From positions 1-64,000 of the forward strand of contig NZ_PEBH01000010.1 in the NCBI RefSeq assembly GCF_008698235.1: 64,000 bases of DNA. Direction: 5' to 3'. The DNA comes from Bifidobacterium rousetti (GTDB lineage: Bacteria > Actinomycetota > Actinomycetes > Actinomycetales > Bifidobacteriaceae). A model generated the notes under the pieces. It made no database searches and was not told the origin of the DNA. It saw only the letters and a program-made list of their open reading frames with translations. Made by a program: the position numbers and the translations under genes. Of this stretch, positions 17,471 to 27,295 are shown piece after piece (positions within the stretch are counted from its first letter, which is position 1; every line of letters starts with the position of its first letter).

Positions 17471-18561
17471 CGCTTCAGCCTCCAGACCGTCAACAGCCAT
17501 GCGGCCAGCGCCACGACCATCGCGAGCGTCCACCATCCCGGCGCGTCGACGAGCGCGGCCTGATCGGTCTTCTGCTCCTTGGCCTTGCGCCGTCCGTCGA
17601 TGTCGCGCACCAGCCCGTCCACGCTCGAACCGTTCGACTGCGTGAGGAACACGCCGCCGTGCGACTCGATGAGCTGCTTCATGCGCGTCGTCGTGTTCTC
17701 TCTCTCGCTCTCCTTTGGTCCGGAGAACAGGCCGTCGACCGTGATCCCGGCCTGCGCGGTCAGATCCAGCGCCTGCTCCAGGGTGTACGTCGGCGTGCCG
17801 GACACCACGTTGTCGGTGGCGAGCACGATCGACGCGGCGCGCGTGCGACCGGCGTCGCCTGACGAGCCGTCCGAGGAGCCGGACGAGCTGGACGAACCAT
17901 ACGTGAAACCGGGCAGCATCGCCGCGCACGACACCACGCCATCGCCGATCAGCGACGTCGTGTCCTTGCGGTTCTGCGTTCCCTCAAGCCAATCCGAGAC
18001 CCGCTGGTAGTCGGCGTCGCTCATCTTGTCGATGTCGTCCTGCGATTCGACGCCCCTGAGCGTCTTCGACGCCTCCTCAAGCTGTTTGGCGACCAGATCG
18101 TAGTCGTCGGTCAACGGGAACACCGTGCGCGAGGTCGAGTTGAAGATGCTCATGCCGATGCGTTCGCCCTGGAACCGCGACACCAGATCACGGTAGGTGT
18201 CGATCACCTGACGGTCGTACGGCAACGTCGAACCGGAGACGTCGAGACACAGCACGATGTCGCGGCTCGACGAACGCTCCTCGCCGGAATCCACCGTCGA
18301 CGGGCGCGCGACCAACGCGACCGCCAGCGCCAGCGCGAGCACGATGAACACCGCCGCGGCGCGGTTCAGCCACCGCCACTGACGGAACAGCTTCGACGCG
18401 GCCTCGGTGTTGAGATCGTCGTCCAGCGAGAACACGCGCATCGCGTCGTCCCCGCTTCCGTTTCGGCCGCGACGCGACAGCGCGACGATCAGGATGATGA
18501 TCGCCACGACGGCGAGCGCACCGGCGAGCGCGGCCCAGGGCCATTGCCATGACAGCTGCAT
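17467..18561 (-). CDS. VWA-domain membrane protein
   Basis: 364 residues from the ATG that overlaps the upstream stop (TGATG). Two N-terminal helices (about 6-28 and 62-82) are followed by a VWA domain with a complete metal site, DVSGST (about 103-108), and a Ser/Gly-rich insert (SSSSSGSSDGSSG). A C-terminal helix (WTLAMVVALAAWLLTVW) ends in LKR. Upstream in-frame ATG codons would lie inside the preceding gene. It is a paralogue of the next gene in the operon, as is usual in MoxR/DUF58/VWA/VWA clusters. Confidence 0.9.
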   Translation of the reverse strand: MQLSWQWPWAALAGALAVVAIIILIVALSRRGRNGSGDDAMRVFSLDDDLNTEAASKLFRQWRWLNRAAAVFIVLALALAVALVARPSTVDSGEERSSSRDIVLCLDVSGSTLPYDRQVIDTYRDLVSRFQGERIGMSIFNSTSRTVFPLTDDYDLVAKQLEEASKTLRGVESQDDIDKMSDADYQRVSDWLEGTQNRKDTTSLIGDGVVSCAAMLPGFTYGSSSSSGSSDGSSGDAGRTRAASIVLATDNVVSGTPTYTLEQALDLTAQAGITVDGLFSGPKESERENTTTRMKQLIESHGGVFLTQSNGSSVDGLVRDIDGRRKAKEQKTDQAALVDAPGWWTLAMVVALAAWLLTVWRLKR

Positions 18562-19076
18562 CAGCGGGACCACCTTTCCACCAGATTCGCCACCCATCCG
18601 GCGGCCTCCTCCACACTGGCCTCGCGGGCGTCGGGGTTGACGGCCGTATCCGCGAACTCCGGCGGGTAGAGGGCCGAGATCGTCATGCGCAGCAGGTCGA
18701 GCCCCTGCTTGGTCGATTCCGTGCGCGGTTCGCGGCGGATGTCCGCGAGCGTGTGGGAGGTGAGGTCACGCCCCGACGCCTCGGACGCGTAGTCGCGGGC
18801 GATGCCGGCCAGCGCGGCGAACGCCTCCTCGCGGTCCAGTTCGCCGGAGTCGTGCCGCGAGACCACCTCGTCGATGCGACGGTGCCATGCGCGGCGGTCC
18901 GCGGCACCCGTGTGGGCCCCGCGTGGCTGCGCCTTGGCCCGCGTCTTGCGCGGACGCGACAGCAGCACCACGGCGACGATGAGGATGACGGCCAGCGCGG
19001 CGCAGGCGCCGGCGACGATGGCGAGCATGGGTGTCAGGTCGAGCTGGCCGACCGGCGTGAGATCCGACGTCGTCAT
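18561..19076 (-). CDS. Membrane protein in the DUF4381-like position of the MoxR operon
   Basis: 171 residues. One membrane helix (MLAIVAGACAALAVILIVAV, about 17-40) is followed by a basic stretch and a soluble helical domain of about 110 residues. In many bacteria the order is MoxR, DUF58, DUF4381, VWA, VWA; this gene fills the DUF4381 place and has a similar single-helix layout. The family assignment is inferred from position. It overlaps both neighbours. Confidence 0.8.
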   Translation of the reverse strand: MTTSDLTPVGQLDLTPMLAIVAGACAALAVILIVAVVLLSRPRKTRAKAQPRGAHTGAADRRAWHRRIDEVVSRHDSGELDREEAFAALAGIARDYASEASGRDLTSHTLADIRREPRTESTKQGLDLLRMTISALYPPEFADTAVNPDAREASVEEAAGWVANLVERWSR

Positions 19077-19966
19077 ACCCTGCCTCCCGCGAGCGCGCGC
19101 GAGATCAATGCCACGAACGCGTCGAACATGGCCTCGCTGGATCCGGCGTGGATCAGGTGCCCGCCCACGCGTCCGAGCTCATGTTCCAGCGCGGCCGCCA
19201 TGTACGCGCGATGCGTGTCCACCTGCTGCGCCGCACGGGGGTTCGCGAGGAACGCGGGCAGTCGTCGTCCGGACAGTCCGTCGAACACATGGGCGGAGAT
19301 GCCCGCCGAGAACGGGTTGAGCGTCGCCACGTCGATGAGCACGATCGGATGCGTGCGGGCGATCAGCCGCAGCGTGCGCATATGCTCCTTGCCCAGCGCC
19401 TGCTCGTCGGTCGCGATCACCACCAGCGCGTCACGGTCCTTGATGCGGCGCGCGTAATCGAGCAGCGCGCCGATGTTGCGCCCGTGCGTCCACCTGCGGT
19501 TCAGCGCACCGTCCAGCGTGCGTTCGAACTGGGCGAACCCGCCGTGGAACGGCACGCGGGTGATGCTCGCCGCGTCGCCGAACACCAGCGAGACGTCGTC
19601 GGAACGACGCAGCGACAGCGCCGCGAACATGCGCAGCCCGTTCGCCGCGACCTCGTAGGCCCTCTCTCCCGACGCGCACGAACCGGTCATCTCGACGCCG
19701 GCATCGAGCAGCATCCACACGCGGGAGGTGACCAGACGCTCGCGACGCACCACCATGGGCCGTCCCTGACGGGCGCTGGTCTTCCATTCGATGAGACGCG
19801 CCTCGTCGCCGGCCTCATAGGCTCGCACGTCCATCAGCTCGTCCGAGCCGCCGGCGCGTCTCGACGTATGCTCGCCCTCGACCACGCCCAGCGCCCTGCG
19901 GACGGTGGGCAGCGTCATCCGCGTGCCCAGCGCCTCGATCCTGGCCCTGATCGGATCGTCGATCAT
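19073..19966 (-). CDS. DUF58 domain protein
   Basis: 297 residues, soluble. The DUF58 block DVRAYEAGDEARLIEWKTSA (about 47-66) is the family hallmark, followed by a VWA-like fold (VWMLLDAGVEM). DUF58 proteins are the constant partners of MoxR ATPases; their activity is not settled. The ATG overlaps the moxR stop by four bases, so the stoichiometry is probably coupled. Confidence 0.93.
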   Translation of the reverse strand: MIDDPIRARIEALGTRMTLPTVRRALGVVEGEHTSRRAGGSDELMDVRAYEAGDEARLIEWKTSARQGRPMVVRRERLVTSRVWMLLDAGVEMTGSCASGERAYEVAANGLRMFAALSLRRSDDVSLVFGDAASITRVPFHGGFAQFERTLDGALNRRWTHGRNIGALLDYARRIKDRDALVVIATDEQALGKEHMRTLRLIARTHPIVLIDVATLNPFSAGISAHVFDGLSGRRLPAFLANPRAAQQVDTHRAYMAAALEHELGRVGGHLIHAGSSEAMFDAFVALISRALAGGRV

Positions 19967-21072
19967 GGAACGGGAACCGCCCTGACGATGCTGTCGACCA
20001 CCTGATCGGCGGTCACGCCGTCCGCCAGCGCCTCGAACGTGAGCAGCACGCGGTGGCGCAGGATCTCGCGCATATGCGCCTTGAGATCCTCCGGGACCAC
20101 ATAGTCGCGTCCCGCCAGCAGCGCGCTCGCCTGACCGATGCGGATCAGCGCGATCGAGGCGCGCGGCGAGGCGCCGAGCCTGACCAGCGAACCCAGCGAC
20201 GCCACCGGATGCGAGCCGGCGCCGCGCGAGGTGGCGGTCACATCGGCCGCATAGCGCATGATCGCGTCGGAGACGTGCACGCGGCGGGCCGAGGCGCGCA
20301 GGAACTCGACGTCGCGGATCGTGATCTGATCGGCCGTGAGCTGCGAGGGGTCGAACACGTCCGAGCCGCGGCGGGTAAGCAGCGCCAGCATGCGCGTCTC
20401 CTCGTCCGGCGTCGGATAGGTCATCATCGCCTTCATCATGAAACGGTCCATCTGGGCCTCGGGCAGCGCGAACGTGCCCTCCTCCTCGATGGGGTTCTGC
20501 GTGGCGATCACCATGAACGGACGCGGCAGGGGGATGCGCTGGCCGCCGATCGTCGTCGCGCCCTCGGCCATCGCCTCGAGCATCGCCGACTGCGTCTTCG
20601 CGTTCGAGCGGTTGATCTCGTCGAGCAGCACGAAATTGGCGTGGATCGGGCCGATCTGCGTGGTGAACTTCTGCGTGGAGAAATCGAAGACCTGCGTGCC
20701 GACCAGATCGGAGGGCATGAGGTCCGGCGTGCACTGCACGCGCTTGAACGTGCCCGACACGGAGGTCGCCAGCGTCTGCGCCGCCGTGGTCTTCGCCAGG
20801 CCCGGCACCGATTCGATGAGGATGTGGCCGCCGGCGACCAGGGTCAGGATCAGCGATTCGCGAAGATTGTCCTGGCCGACGAGCGTCTGGGAGAAACGGG
20901 CGCGGATGCGGTCGGCGAGCTCCTTGGAGCGCGCGACGTCATCGGCGGTCAGCGCGCCCGCCGACGCGGGGGATTGCATCGTCGGCATGGTCGGCATCGT
21001 CTGCATGGTCGGCATCAGAGGCGGTTGCGCAGGCTGCGAGGGCGTCTGCGGTTTGGGAGGGAAAATTGCCAT
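19963..21072 (-). CDS. moxR: MoxR-family AAA+ ATPase
   Basis: 369 residues. A Pro/Met/Thr-rich N-terminus (MPTMQTMPTMPTM) precedes the AAA_3 core. Walker A is unusual in form (ESVPGLAKTT), as in all MoxR proteins; Walker B is FVLLDEINRS and sensor 1 is VIATQNPIEEEG. A C-terminal lid domain follows. MoxR ATPases act as chaperones with VWA partners, here encoded downstream. The start at 21072 is placed seven bases behind a -10 box; an upstream in-frame ATG at 21144 would sit before that promoter. Confidence 0.95.
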   Translation of the reverse strand: MAIFPPKPQTPSQPAQPPLMPTMQTMPTMPTMQSPASAGALTADDVARSKELADRIRARFSQTLVGQDNLRESLILTLVAGGHILIESVPGLAKTTAAQTLATSVSGTFKRVQCTPDLMPSDLVGTQVFDFSTQKFTTQIGPIHANFVLLDEINRSNAKTQSAMLEAMAEGATTIGGQRIPLPRPFMVIATQNPIEEEGTFALPEAQMDRFMMKAMMTYPTPDEETRMLALLTRRGSDVFDPSQLTADQITIRDVEFLRASARRVHVSDAIMRYAADVTATSRGAGSHPVASLGSLVRLGASPRASIALIRIGQASALLAGRDYVVPEDLKAHMREILRHRVLLTFEALADGVTADQVVDSIVRAVPVP

Positions 21073-21079
21073 GCGCTCC

Positions 21080-21085
21080 ACTGTA
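21080..21085 (-). promoter_or_regulatory. -10 box of the moxR operon, probably leaderless
   Basis: On the minus strand TACAGT stands seven bases before ATG at 21072, with no ribosome site between. Confidence 0.5.
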
Positions 21086-21106
21086 ACTAGGTGCGGTGAC
21101 TGGGGT

Positions 21107-21276
21107 GGTGGGGAGGGGAGCGGATTATGCGATGCCCGACACACTCAAGGCACCCGGCTTTCGCCGGGCCTCGCAGCATAGCTGCTCGCCTCGCCTATGT
21201 GCAGTCCACTGGACTGCACATGTAACGGCTCAGCAGCCAGGCCTACGGTCGGTCATCGCATAATCCGCTCCCCACC
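21107..21276. repeat. Long hairpin element with conserved loop, copy 2
   Basis: Left arm 21107-21140 pairs with 21248-21276 over about 28 positions, with one mismatch and a five-base bulge. The 107-base loop begins ACACTCAAGGC and ends GGCCTACG, as in copies 1 and 3. Inside it are further hairpins: CCCGGC-TTTC-GCCGGG type, GCAGC-ATA-GCTGC, and a 12-bp perfect stem ATGTGCAGTCCA/CTGGACTGCACAT. It lies between moxR and ung, both on the minus strand. Confidence 0.85.
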
Positions 21277-21329
21277 AAGTTGCGTTTTCTCCGCACGGGT
21301 TAAGCGCGGGGCGAATTTTCCGGGAGGGG

Positions 21330-22028
21330 CTAGGGGAGTTGCCAGTCTATGGGGGTGGAGCCCATGGCGGTGAGGGCCTGGTTGGCTCGGGAGAAGGGGT
21401 GGGAACCGAAGAAGCCGCGGGAGGCGGACAGGGGGCTCGGGTGCGGGGATTTGATGATGACGGCGTTGGTCAGCAGCGGCTCCAGAGTCTGCGCGTTGCG
21501 GCCCCACAGGATCGCGACCAGCGGCCGCGGCTTGCCGCTCTCCGGGTCGACGCGGTCGTTGAGGGCGCGGATCGCTGCCTCGGTGACCTTCTCCCAGCCC
21601 TTGCCCTGATGGGAGTTCGGGCGTCCGACGCCCACGGTCAGGCACCTGTTGAGCAGCAGCACGCCGCGTTCGGTCCACGGGGTCAGGTCGCCGTTGGACG
21701 GTTCGGGCACGCCCAGATCGGAGACGAGCTCCTTATATATATTGATCAGGCTTTTGGGCAGTGGGCGCACGTCCGGGGCCACGCAGAAGCTCAGCCCCAC
21801 CGGATGACCCGGCGTGGGGTAGGGGTCCTGACCCACGATCAGCACCTTGATCGAATCGAAGGGGATGGTGAAGGCGCGCAGGATGTTGTGGCTGGCGGGC
21901 AGCCAATGACGCCCGGCGCGGTTCTCCTCACGCAGGAACTCGCCCATGCGGTGGATGTCCGGTTCGACGTCCGCCAACGCGGCGGCCCAGCCGGGTTCGA
22001 CCAGTTCACTCAGTGGTTTGACGCTCAT
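21330..22028 (-). CDS. ung: Uracil-DNA glycosylase
   Basis: 232 residues. It removes uracil from DNA as the first step of base excision repair. Family 1 motifs are present: catalytic [14 protein letters not shown] (about 64-77; Pro follows the Tyr where many Ung enzymes have His), uracil-binding [10 protein letters not shown], and the DNA-intercalating loop [14 protein letters not shown]. The start at ATG 22028 lies seven bases behind a -10 box on the minus strand; longer in-frame starts would precede that box. The gene reads away from the LytR_C gene. Confidence 0.95.
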   Translation of the reverse strand: MSVKPLSELVEPGWAAALADVEPDIHRMGEFLREENRAGRHWLPASHNILRAFTIPFDSIKVLIVGQDPYPTPGHPVGLSFCVAPDVRPLPKSLINIYKELVSDLGVPEPSNGDLTPWTERGVLLLNRCLTVGVGRPNSHQGKGWEKVTEAAIRALNDRVDPESGKPRPLVAILWGRNAQTLEPLLTNAVIIKSPHPSPLSASRGFFGSHPFSRANQALTAMGSTPIDWQLP

Positions 22029-22035
22029 GGGGTCC

Positions 22036-22041
22036 ACTCTA
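22036..22041 (-). promoter_or_regulatory. -10 box of ung, probably leaderless
   Basis: Minus-strand TAGAGT ends seven bases before ATG at 22028. Confidence 0.5.
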
Positions 22042-22158
22042 CGCGCGTCGCGGCCCCGAACGTGCATATCCGGTGGCGCACCGTGCGCCGTCATTGCATC
22101 CGGGGCGGCGCTGACGTTACACTCATGGGTAGTTCATATGGATGGAGGAATCACGAAT

Positions 22159-22932
22159 ATGGCGCACAGTGACAAGGACAACGGCGGATCCTACGAGCCG
22201 GACGTGTTCGACAACCCGCCGAAGGGGCCCGCCGGGGTGCACCGGGGCAATCGTTCCCTGTCCGCCCGCATCGCTCCGTTCATCGCCGTCGTGCTGGTCG
22301 CCGCGTTGGGCGGATTCGCCGCGTGGGGCGTCTTCTCCGGTGAGGTGAATCACATTCCATGGCCGTGGGCGTCCGATTCCTCGCAGAGCGCGTCGGCCGA
22401 CGCCTCCTCGTCGGATTCGTCGTCCAAGTCGTCCGGCTCCTCCTCGACCGGAACGGATTCGTCGTCCAAGGACTCCTCGTCCGACTCGTCCGCTTCCTCC
22501 GATTCCTCTGACTCTTCCGGCAAGTCGGCGTCCTCCTCCGATTCGTCGGCGACCCAGCAGGATGCCACGGACCAGCAGTCCTCCGCCGACGCGCAGGCGC
22601 AGCAGGACGCCGCCCAGCAGGAGGCGCAGCAGCAGGCCCAGGCTCAGGCCCAGGCGGCCGCCCAGCCGGACAAGTCCGCCTCGGTGCGCGTGATCAACGG
22701 CACCCGCACCTCCGGCTACGCCGCGTCGAAGAAGAACACGCTCGCTGCCGCGGGCTACACGAACGTCGTGGCCGCCAACCCCCAGTCCTCCCTGCCGAGC
22801 TCCACCGTCGTGTGGTATCGCCGCGATGCGGACAAGGCCACCGCCCAGGACGTGGCCTCCACGTTGGGCATCTCCAACGTGCAGCAGTCCACGGCCATCT
22901 CCGCCTCCGTCGTGGTGGTGCTGATGAGCTGA
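22159..22932 (+). CDS. LytR C-terminal domain membrane protein
   Basis: 257 residues. A cytoplasmic N-terminus (about 1-36) precedes one membrane helix (IAPFIAVVLVAALGGFAAWG). A very long Ser/Asp-rich and then Gln/Ala-rich linker (about 75-175) leads to a LytR_C domain at the C-terminus (VRVINGTRTSGYAASKKNTL, ending ASVVVVLMS). LytR_C domains accompany wall-polymer ligases and other envelope proteins; here the domain stands alone on a stalk. The start at 22159 is fixed by GGAGGA nine bases upstream. A TACACT -10 box is at 22116. Confidence 0.85.
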   Translation: MAHSDKDNGGSYEPDVFDNPPKGPAGVHRGNRSLSARIAPFIAVVLVAALGGFAAWGVFSGEVNHIPWPWASDSSQSASADASSSDSSSKSSGSSSTGTDSSSKDSSSDSSASSDSSDSSGKSASSSDSSATQQDATDQQSSADAQAQQDAAQQEAQQQAQAQAQAAAQPDKSASVRVINGTRTSGYAASKKNTLAAAGYTNVVAANPQSSLPSSTVVWYRRDADKATAQDVASTLGISNVQQSTAISASVVVVLMS

Positions 22933-23033
22933 TCCCCATTCGTCAGGTCCCGTGGCCCCGTCTTTGAGCCGGCCGTACGGGGTCCATGAGGTCGTGAAGA
23001 TTCCATGAATCCCGCCCATGCGTGGACCCCGCC

Positions 23034-23062
23034 TTGTCGTTGTTTTGGGTCGCGTCTATACT
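23034..23062 (+). promoter_or_regulatory. Promoter of the cold-shock gene
   Basis: TTGTCG (23034-23039) and TATACT (23057-23062) with a 17-base spacer. Transcription would begin about 95 bases before the start codon, leaving a long leader as is usual for cold-shock genes whose leaders sense temperature. Confidence 0.7.
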
Positions 23063-23162
23063 GACCCTTTAGTCGCGAGGCGGGGGGAGCGCGGTGTTGT
23101 GGTTGTAAGTCCCTCCGTGTCGGGAGAGATATAGAGCTCACACAGCTAAGGGAAGTGCAAAC

Positions 23163-23366
23163 ATGGCGCAAGGAACCGTAAAGTTTTTCAGTAACGGCAA
23201 GGGGTATGGCTTCATCACGCCGGAAGGCGGCGGCGATGACGTGTTCGTCCACTACTCGGTGATCCAGGGCGAGGGGTTCAAGACCTTGGACGAAGGAGAC
23301 AAGGTCGAGTACGAGGCCGAGAAGGGCCCCAAGGGCATGCAGGCGACGAAGGTCACGAAGCTGTGA
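23163..23366 (+). CDS. Cold-shock protein, CspA type
   Basis: 67 residues, a single cold-shock domain. RNA-binding motifs are intact: [11 protein letters not shown] (RNP1) and VFVHYSVI (RNP2). It acts as an RNA chaperone in the cytoplasm. The start is fixed by AAGGGAAG upstream. A strong promoter and a terminator frame it as a single-gene transcript. A longer paralogue is at 29601. Confidence 0.96.
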   Translation: MAQGTVKFFSNGKGYGFITPEGGGDDVFVHYSVIQGEGFKTLDEGDKVEYEAEKGPKGMQATKVTKL

Positions 23367-23447
23367 TGATGTGATCTCGAGCGAGTGGTGCATCGCCCGG
23401 ATATAAATGAAGAGTTCGTGAGGTTGAGGCTTCGGACACCTCAGGTC

Positions 23448-23475
23448 GCCCCGGTCAGTACGACGGGGCTTTTTT
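23448..23475 (+). terminator. Terminator after the cold-shock gene
   Basis: GCCCCG pairs with CGGGGC around a ten-base loop, followed by six Ts. A second small stem (GAGGT/ACCTC) precedes it. Confidence 0.85.
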
Positions 23476-23561
23476 CATGCCTTTTTCGCCGTTCGGCGCA
23501 TGCCGACGTGTGCCGGCGCACGTCCGGATTCATGCCCAAAGCGCAATCGCCGAACCGGATG

Positions 23562-23605
23562 TTGGCACTCGACGAGGCAGAGTGCTAATGTCTGGGTTAG
23601 CACTC
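23562..23605 (+). promoter_or_regulatory. CIRCE operator and promoter of groEL
   Basis: TTGGCACTC-N9-GAGTGCTAA (23562-23588) is the CIRCE inverted repeat bound by HrcA, with one change from consensus in the left arm. TTGGCA also fits a -35 box and TAATGT (23586-23591) a -10 box, so bound HrcA would cover the promoter. A further half site, TTAGCACTC, follows at 23597-23605. Confidence 0.9.
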
Positions 23606-23670
23606 GGAGGTCGAGAGTGATAACCCGCAGCTGACGGCGGGCGGTCATGCGAAACCGTACGGGTGGATAA

Positions 23671-25332
<1,662 letters not shown>

Positions 25333-25371
25333 TCGGCCGATCACGGACTAGCCGCATAGCGCGCATAGCGT

Positions 25372-25409
25372 AAGTGGTCCCGATCCCCGCATGGGGGTCG
25401 GGACCACTT
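25372..25409 (+). terminator. Terminator after groEL
   Basis: A 17-bp stem (AAGTGGTCCCGATCCCC with its complement, one G-U pair) around a GCAT loop. There is no clear T run, so it may work in both directions or protect the 3' end. Confidence 0.75.
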
Positions 25410-25462
25410 GTCGTTTCGGGATGGGACGTGTTCCGTCGGCGACGGTTTCGCCCGGAAGGCGC

Positions 25463-25468
25463 TAAGGT
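25463..25468 (+). promoter_or_regulatory. -10 box of the TPM-domain gene, probably leaderless
   Basis: TAAGGT ends seven bases before ATG at 25476; no ribosome site is present. Confidence 0.45.
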
Positions 25469-25475
25469 GGGGTAC

Positions 25476-26411
25476 ATGATTTTCGTACGATTCGCGACGC
25501 CGGATGCATCCCGGCACGGTATCCGCAGGGCGTTCGCGGGTTTCGCGACGCTGCTGATGATGATCTGCCTGACGCTGGCGGTGGCGTTGGCGGCGGCATT
25601 GCCCGCGCCGTCGGCGTTCGCGGTGCAGACCGGCACGATGACCAATGAGATCACCGATCCGCAGAACCTGCTCGGCTCCAACGTCTCCACGGTGAGCGAC
25701 AGGATCAAGCAGACCGAGGAGGAGACGGGCGTGCATGTGCACCTGCAGTACGTCGAAAGCTTCGGCGCCGACGACAAGCCGTCCCAATGGGCCAAGCAGG
25801 TGCTCGAGGCGACCAATCCCGAACCCAACACCGTGCTGCTCGCGGTGGCGTCGGGCGACGGGAACCTCGTCGTCGCGGTCTCGTCGAACTCCGACGAGTG
25901 GCTGCGCGACGAGAAGACGGTGGACGAGCTGAGCCGCGCCGCGACCGCGCCCCTCGCGAAGCAGGACGATCAGGACTGGTCCGGCGCCGCCATCGCCATG
26001 ATGGACGAGATCAAGCAGCAGAAACAAACCTCCACCAACTCGCGCACCATCAGGATCGGCCTGATCGTGATGGGCTGCGTGCTCGTCCTGCTCGTCATCG
26101 TCATCGTGACGACGGTGACGCTGCGGCGCCGGAACAAGGCGAGGCGCGGTTCCGCGTCCAAGTCTAAGGCCAAGGGCAAGGCCGGCAAGACCGAGGCCGG
26201 CAAGACCGAGACGGGGAAGGCCGGTGATACACCGGCGACGTCGTCGGCGCAGCCTACGGGGCAGTCCTCGGAGCAGACCGCGGGGGAGACGACCATGACG
26301 GACCTGCTCAACGCCATCGAGCGGGAAGGCAGGTCCGGCGATGCCAAGCCGATGACCCGCCGCCAGCTGCGCGAAGCCCGCAAGTCAAAGAAGGGCTTCT
26401 TCAAGAAGTAA
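25476..26411 (+). CDS. Secreted/membrane TPM-domain protein
   Basis: 311 residues. A signal peptide (about 1-50, ending near PSAFAVQT) precedes a TPM (TLP18.3/Psb32/MOLO-1) domain: ITDPQNLLGSNVSTVSDRI, then VLLAVASGDGNLVVAVSS. A membrane helix (IRIGLIVMGCVLVLLVIVIV, about 190-212) and a basic Lys/Ala/Gly/Thr-rich cytoplasmic tail follow, ending in KKGFFKK. TPM domains in bacteria are extracytoplasmic with no agreed activity. The start at 25476 is chosen by the -10 box directly before it. Confidence 0.82.
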   Translation: MIFVRFATPDASRHGIRRAFAGFATLLMMICLTLAVALAAALPAPSAFAVQTGTMTNEITDPQNLLGSNVSTVSDRIKQTEEETGVHVHLQYVESFGADDKPSQWAKQVLEATNPEPNTVLLAVASGDGNLVVAVSSNSDEWLRDEKTVDELSRAATAPLAKQDDQDWSGAAIAMMDEIKQQKQTSTNSRTIRIGLIVMGCVLVLLVIVIVTTVTLRRRNKARRGSASKSKAKGKAGKTEAGKTETGKAGDTPATSSAQPTGQSSEQTAGETTMTDLLNAIEREGRSGDAKPMTRRQLREARKSKKGFFKK

Positions 26412-26424
26412 AGCCCCGCCTTCT

Positions 26425-26470
26425 GGCCCCCTCTGACGAGGGAGCTGTCAGCGAAGCTGACTGGGGGAGA
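26425..26470. repeat. Double-hairpin dispersed repeat, copy B
   Basis: CCCTC-TGAC-GAGGG followed by GTCAGC-GAA-GCTGAC and CTGGGGGAGA. It is nearly identical to copy C at 43287 and lies just behind a gene, like copies A and C. Confidence 0.85.
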
Positions 26471-26563
26471 GACAGACACCCGCAATCAACATACCCGCAA
26501 AGGCTAAAGAACACACAGATCCCTTTCAGGAAACCTCCAGACAAAGAGGCCAAGCTGGAAGCC

Positions 26564-27295
26564 ATGAGCAAGCCTATTGAAGCAAACATCGTCGTGGTCG
26601 ACGACGAACCGTCCATTCGTGAGCTGTTGGTCGCCTCGCTCCATTTCGCGGGCTTTGAGGTGAACACGGCGGCCTCCGGCTCCGAGGCGATCGAGGTCAT
26701 CGAGAAGGTGCAGCCCGACCTCATCGTCCTCGACGTCATGTTGCCGGACATCGACGGCTTCACCGTCACCCGCCGCATCCGCCAGGAGGGCATCGACGCC
26801 CCGGTCCTCTTCCTCACCGCACGCGACGACACCCAGGACAAGGTCATGGGCCTGACCGTCGGCGGCGACGACTACGTCACCAAGCCGTTCAGCCTCGAGG
26901 AGGTCGTCGCCCGCATCCGCGCCATCCTGCGCCGCACCCGCGAGCAGGAGGAAGACGACCCGATCATCCGCGTGGCCGACCTCGAGATCAACGAGGATTC
27001 GCACGACGTGACCCGCGCCGGTCAGGCCATCGACCTGAGCCCCACCGAATACAAGCTGCTGCGCTACCTGATGGACAACGCCGGACGCGTGCTGTCCAAG
27101 GCGCAGATCCTCGACCATGTCTGGCAGTACGACTTGGGCGGCGACGCGGCCATCGTCGAAAGCTACATCTCCTACCTGCGCAAGAAGGTCGACGGCATCG
27201 AGGTCACCGACGAGAACGGCGAGAAGCACAAGGCCACGCCGCTGATCGAGACCAAGCGCGGCATCGGCTACATGATCCGCGAACCGAAGTCATGA
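26564..27295 (+). CDS. OmpR/PhoB-family response regulator
   Basis: 243 residues. The receiver domain has acidic residues VVDDEPS, the phospho-acceptor Asp57 in LIVLDVMLPD, and TKPF with the conserved Lys. A winged-helix DNA-binding domain follows from about 140 (IDLSPTEYKLLRYL, then ETKRGIGYMI). It overlaps the kinase gene by four bases (ATGA at 27292). The sequence is close to the MprA/TcrA branch of actinobacteria. Target genes are not evident. Confidence 0.94.
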   Translation: MSKPIEANIVVVDDEPSIRELLVASLHFAGFEVNTAASGSEAIEVIEKVQPDLIVLDVMLPDIDGFTVTRRIRQEGIDAPVLFLTARDDTQDKVMGLTVGGDDYVTKPFSLEEVVARIRAILRRTREQEEDDPIIRVADLEINEDSHDVTRAGQAIDLSPTEYKLLRYLMDNAGRVLSKAQILDHVWQYDLGGDAAIVESYISYLRKKVDGIEVTDENGEKHKATPLIETKRGIGYMIREPKS

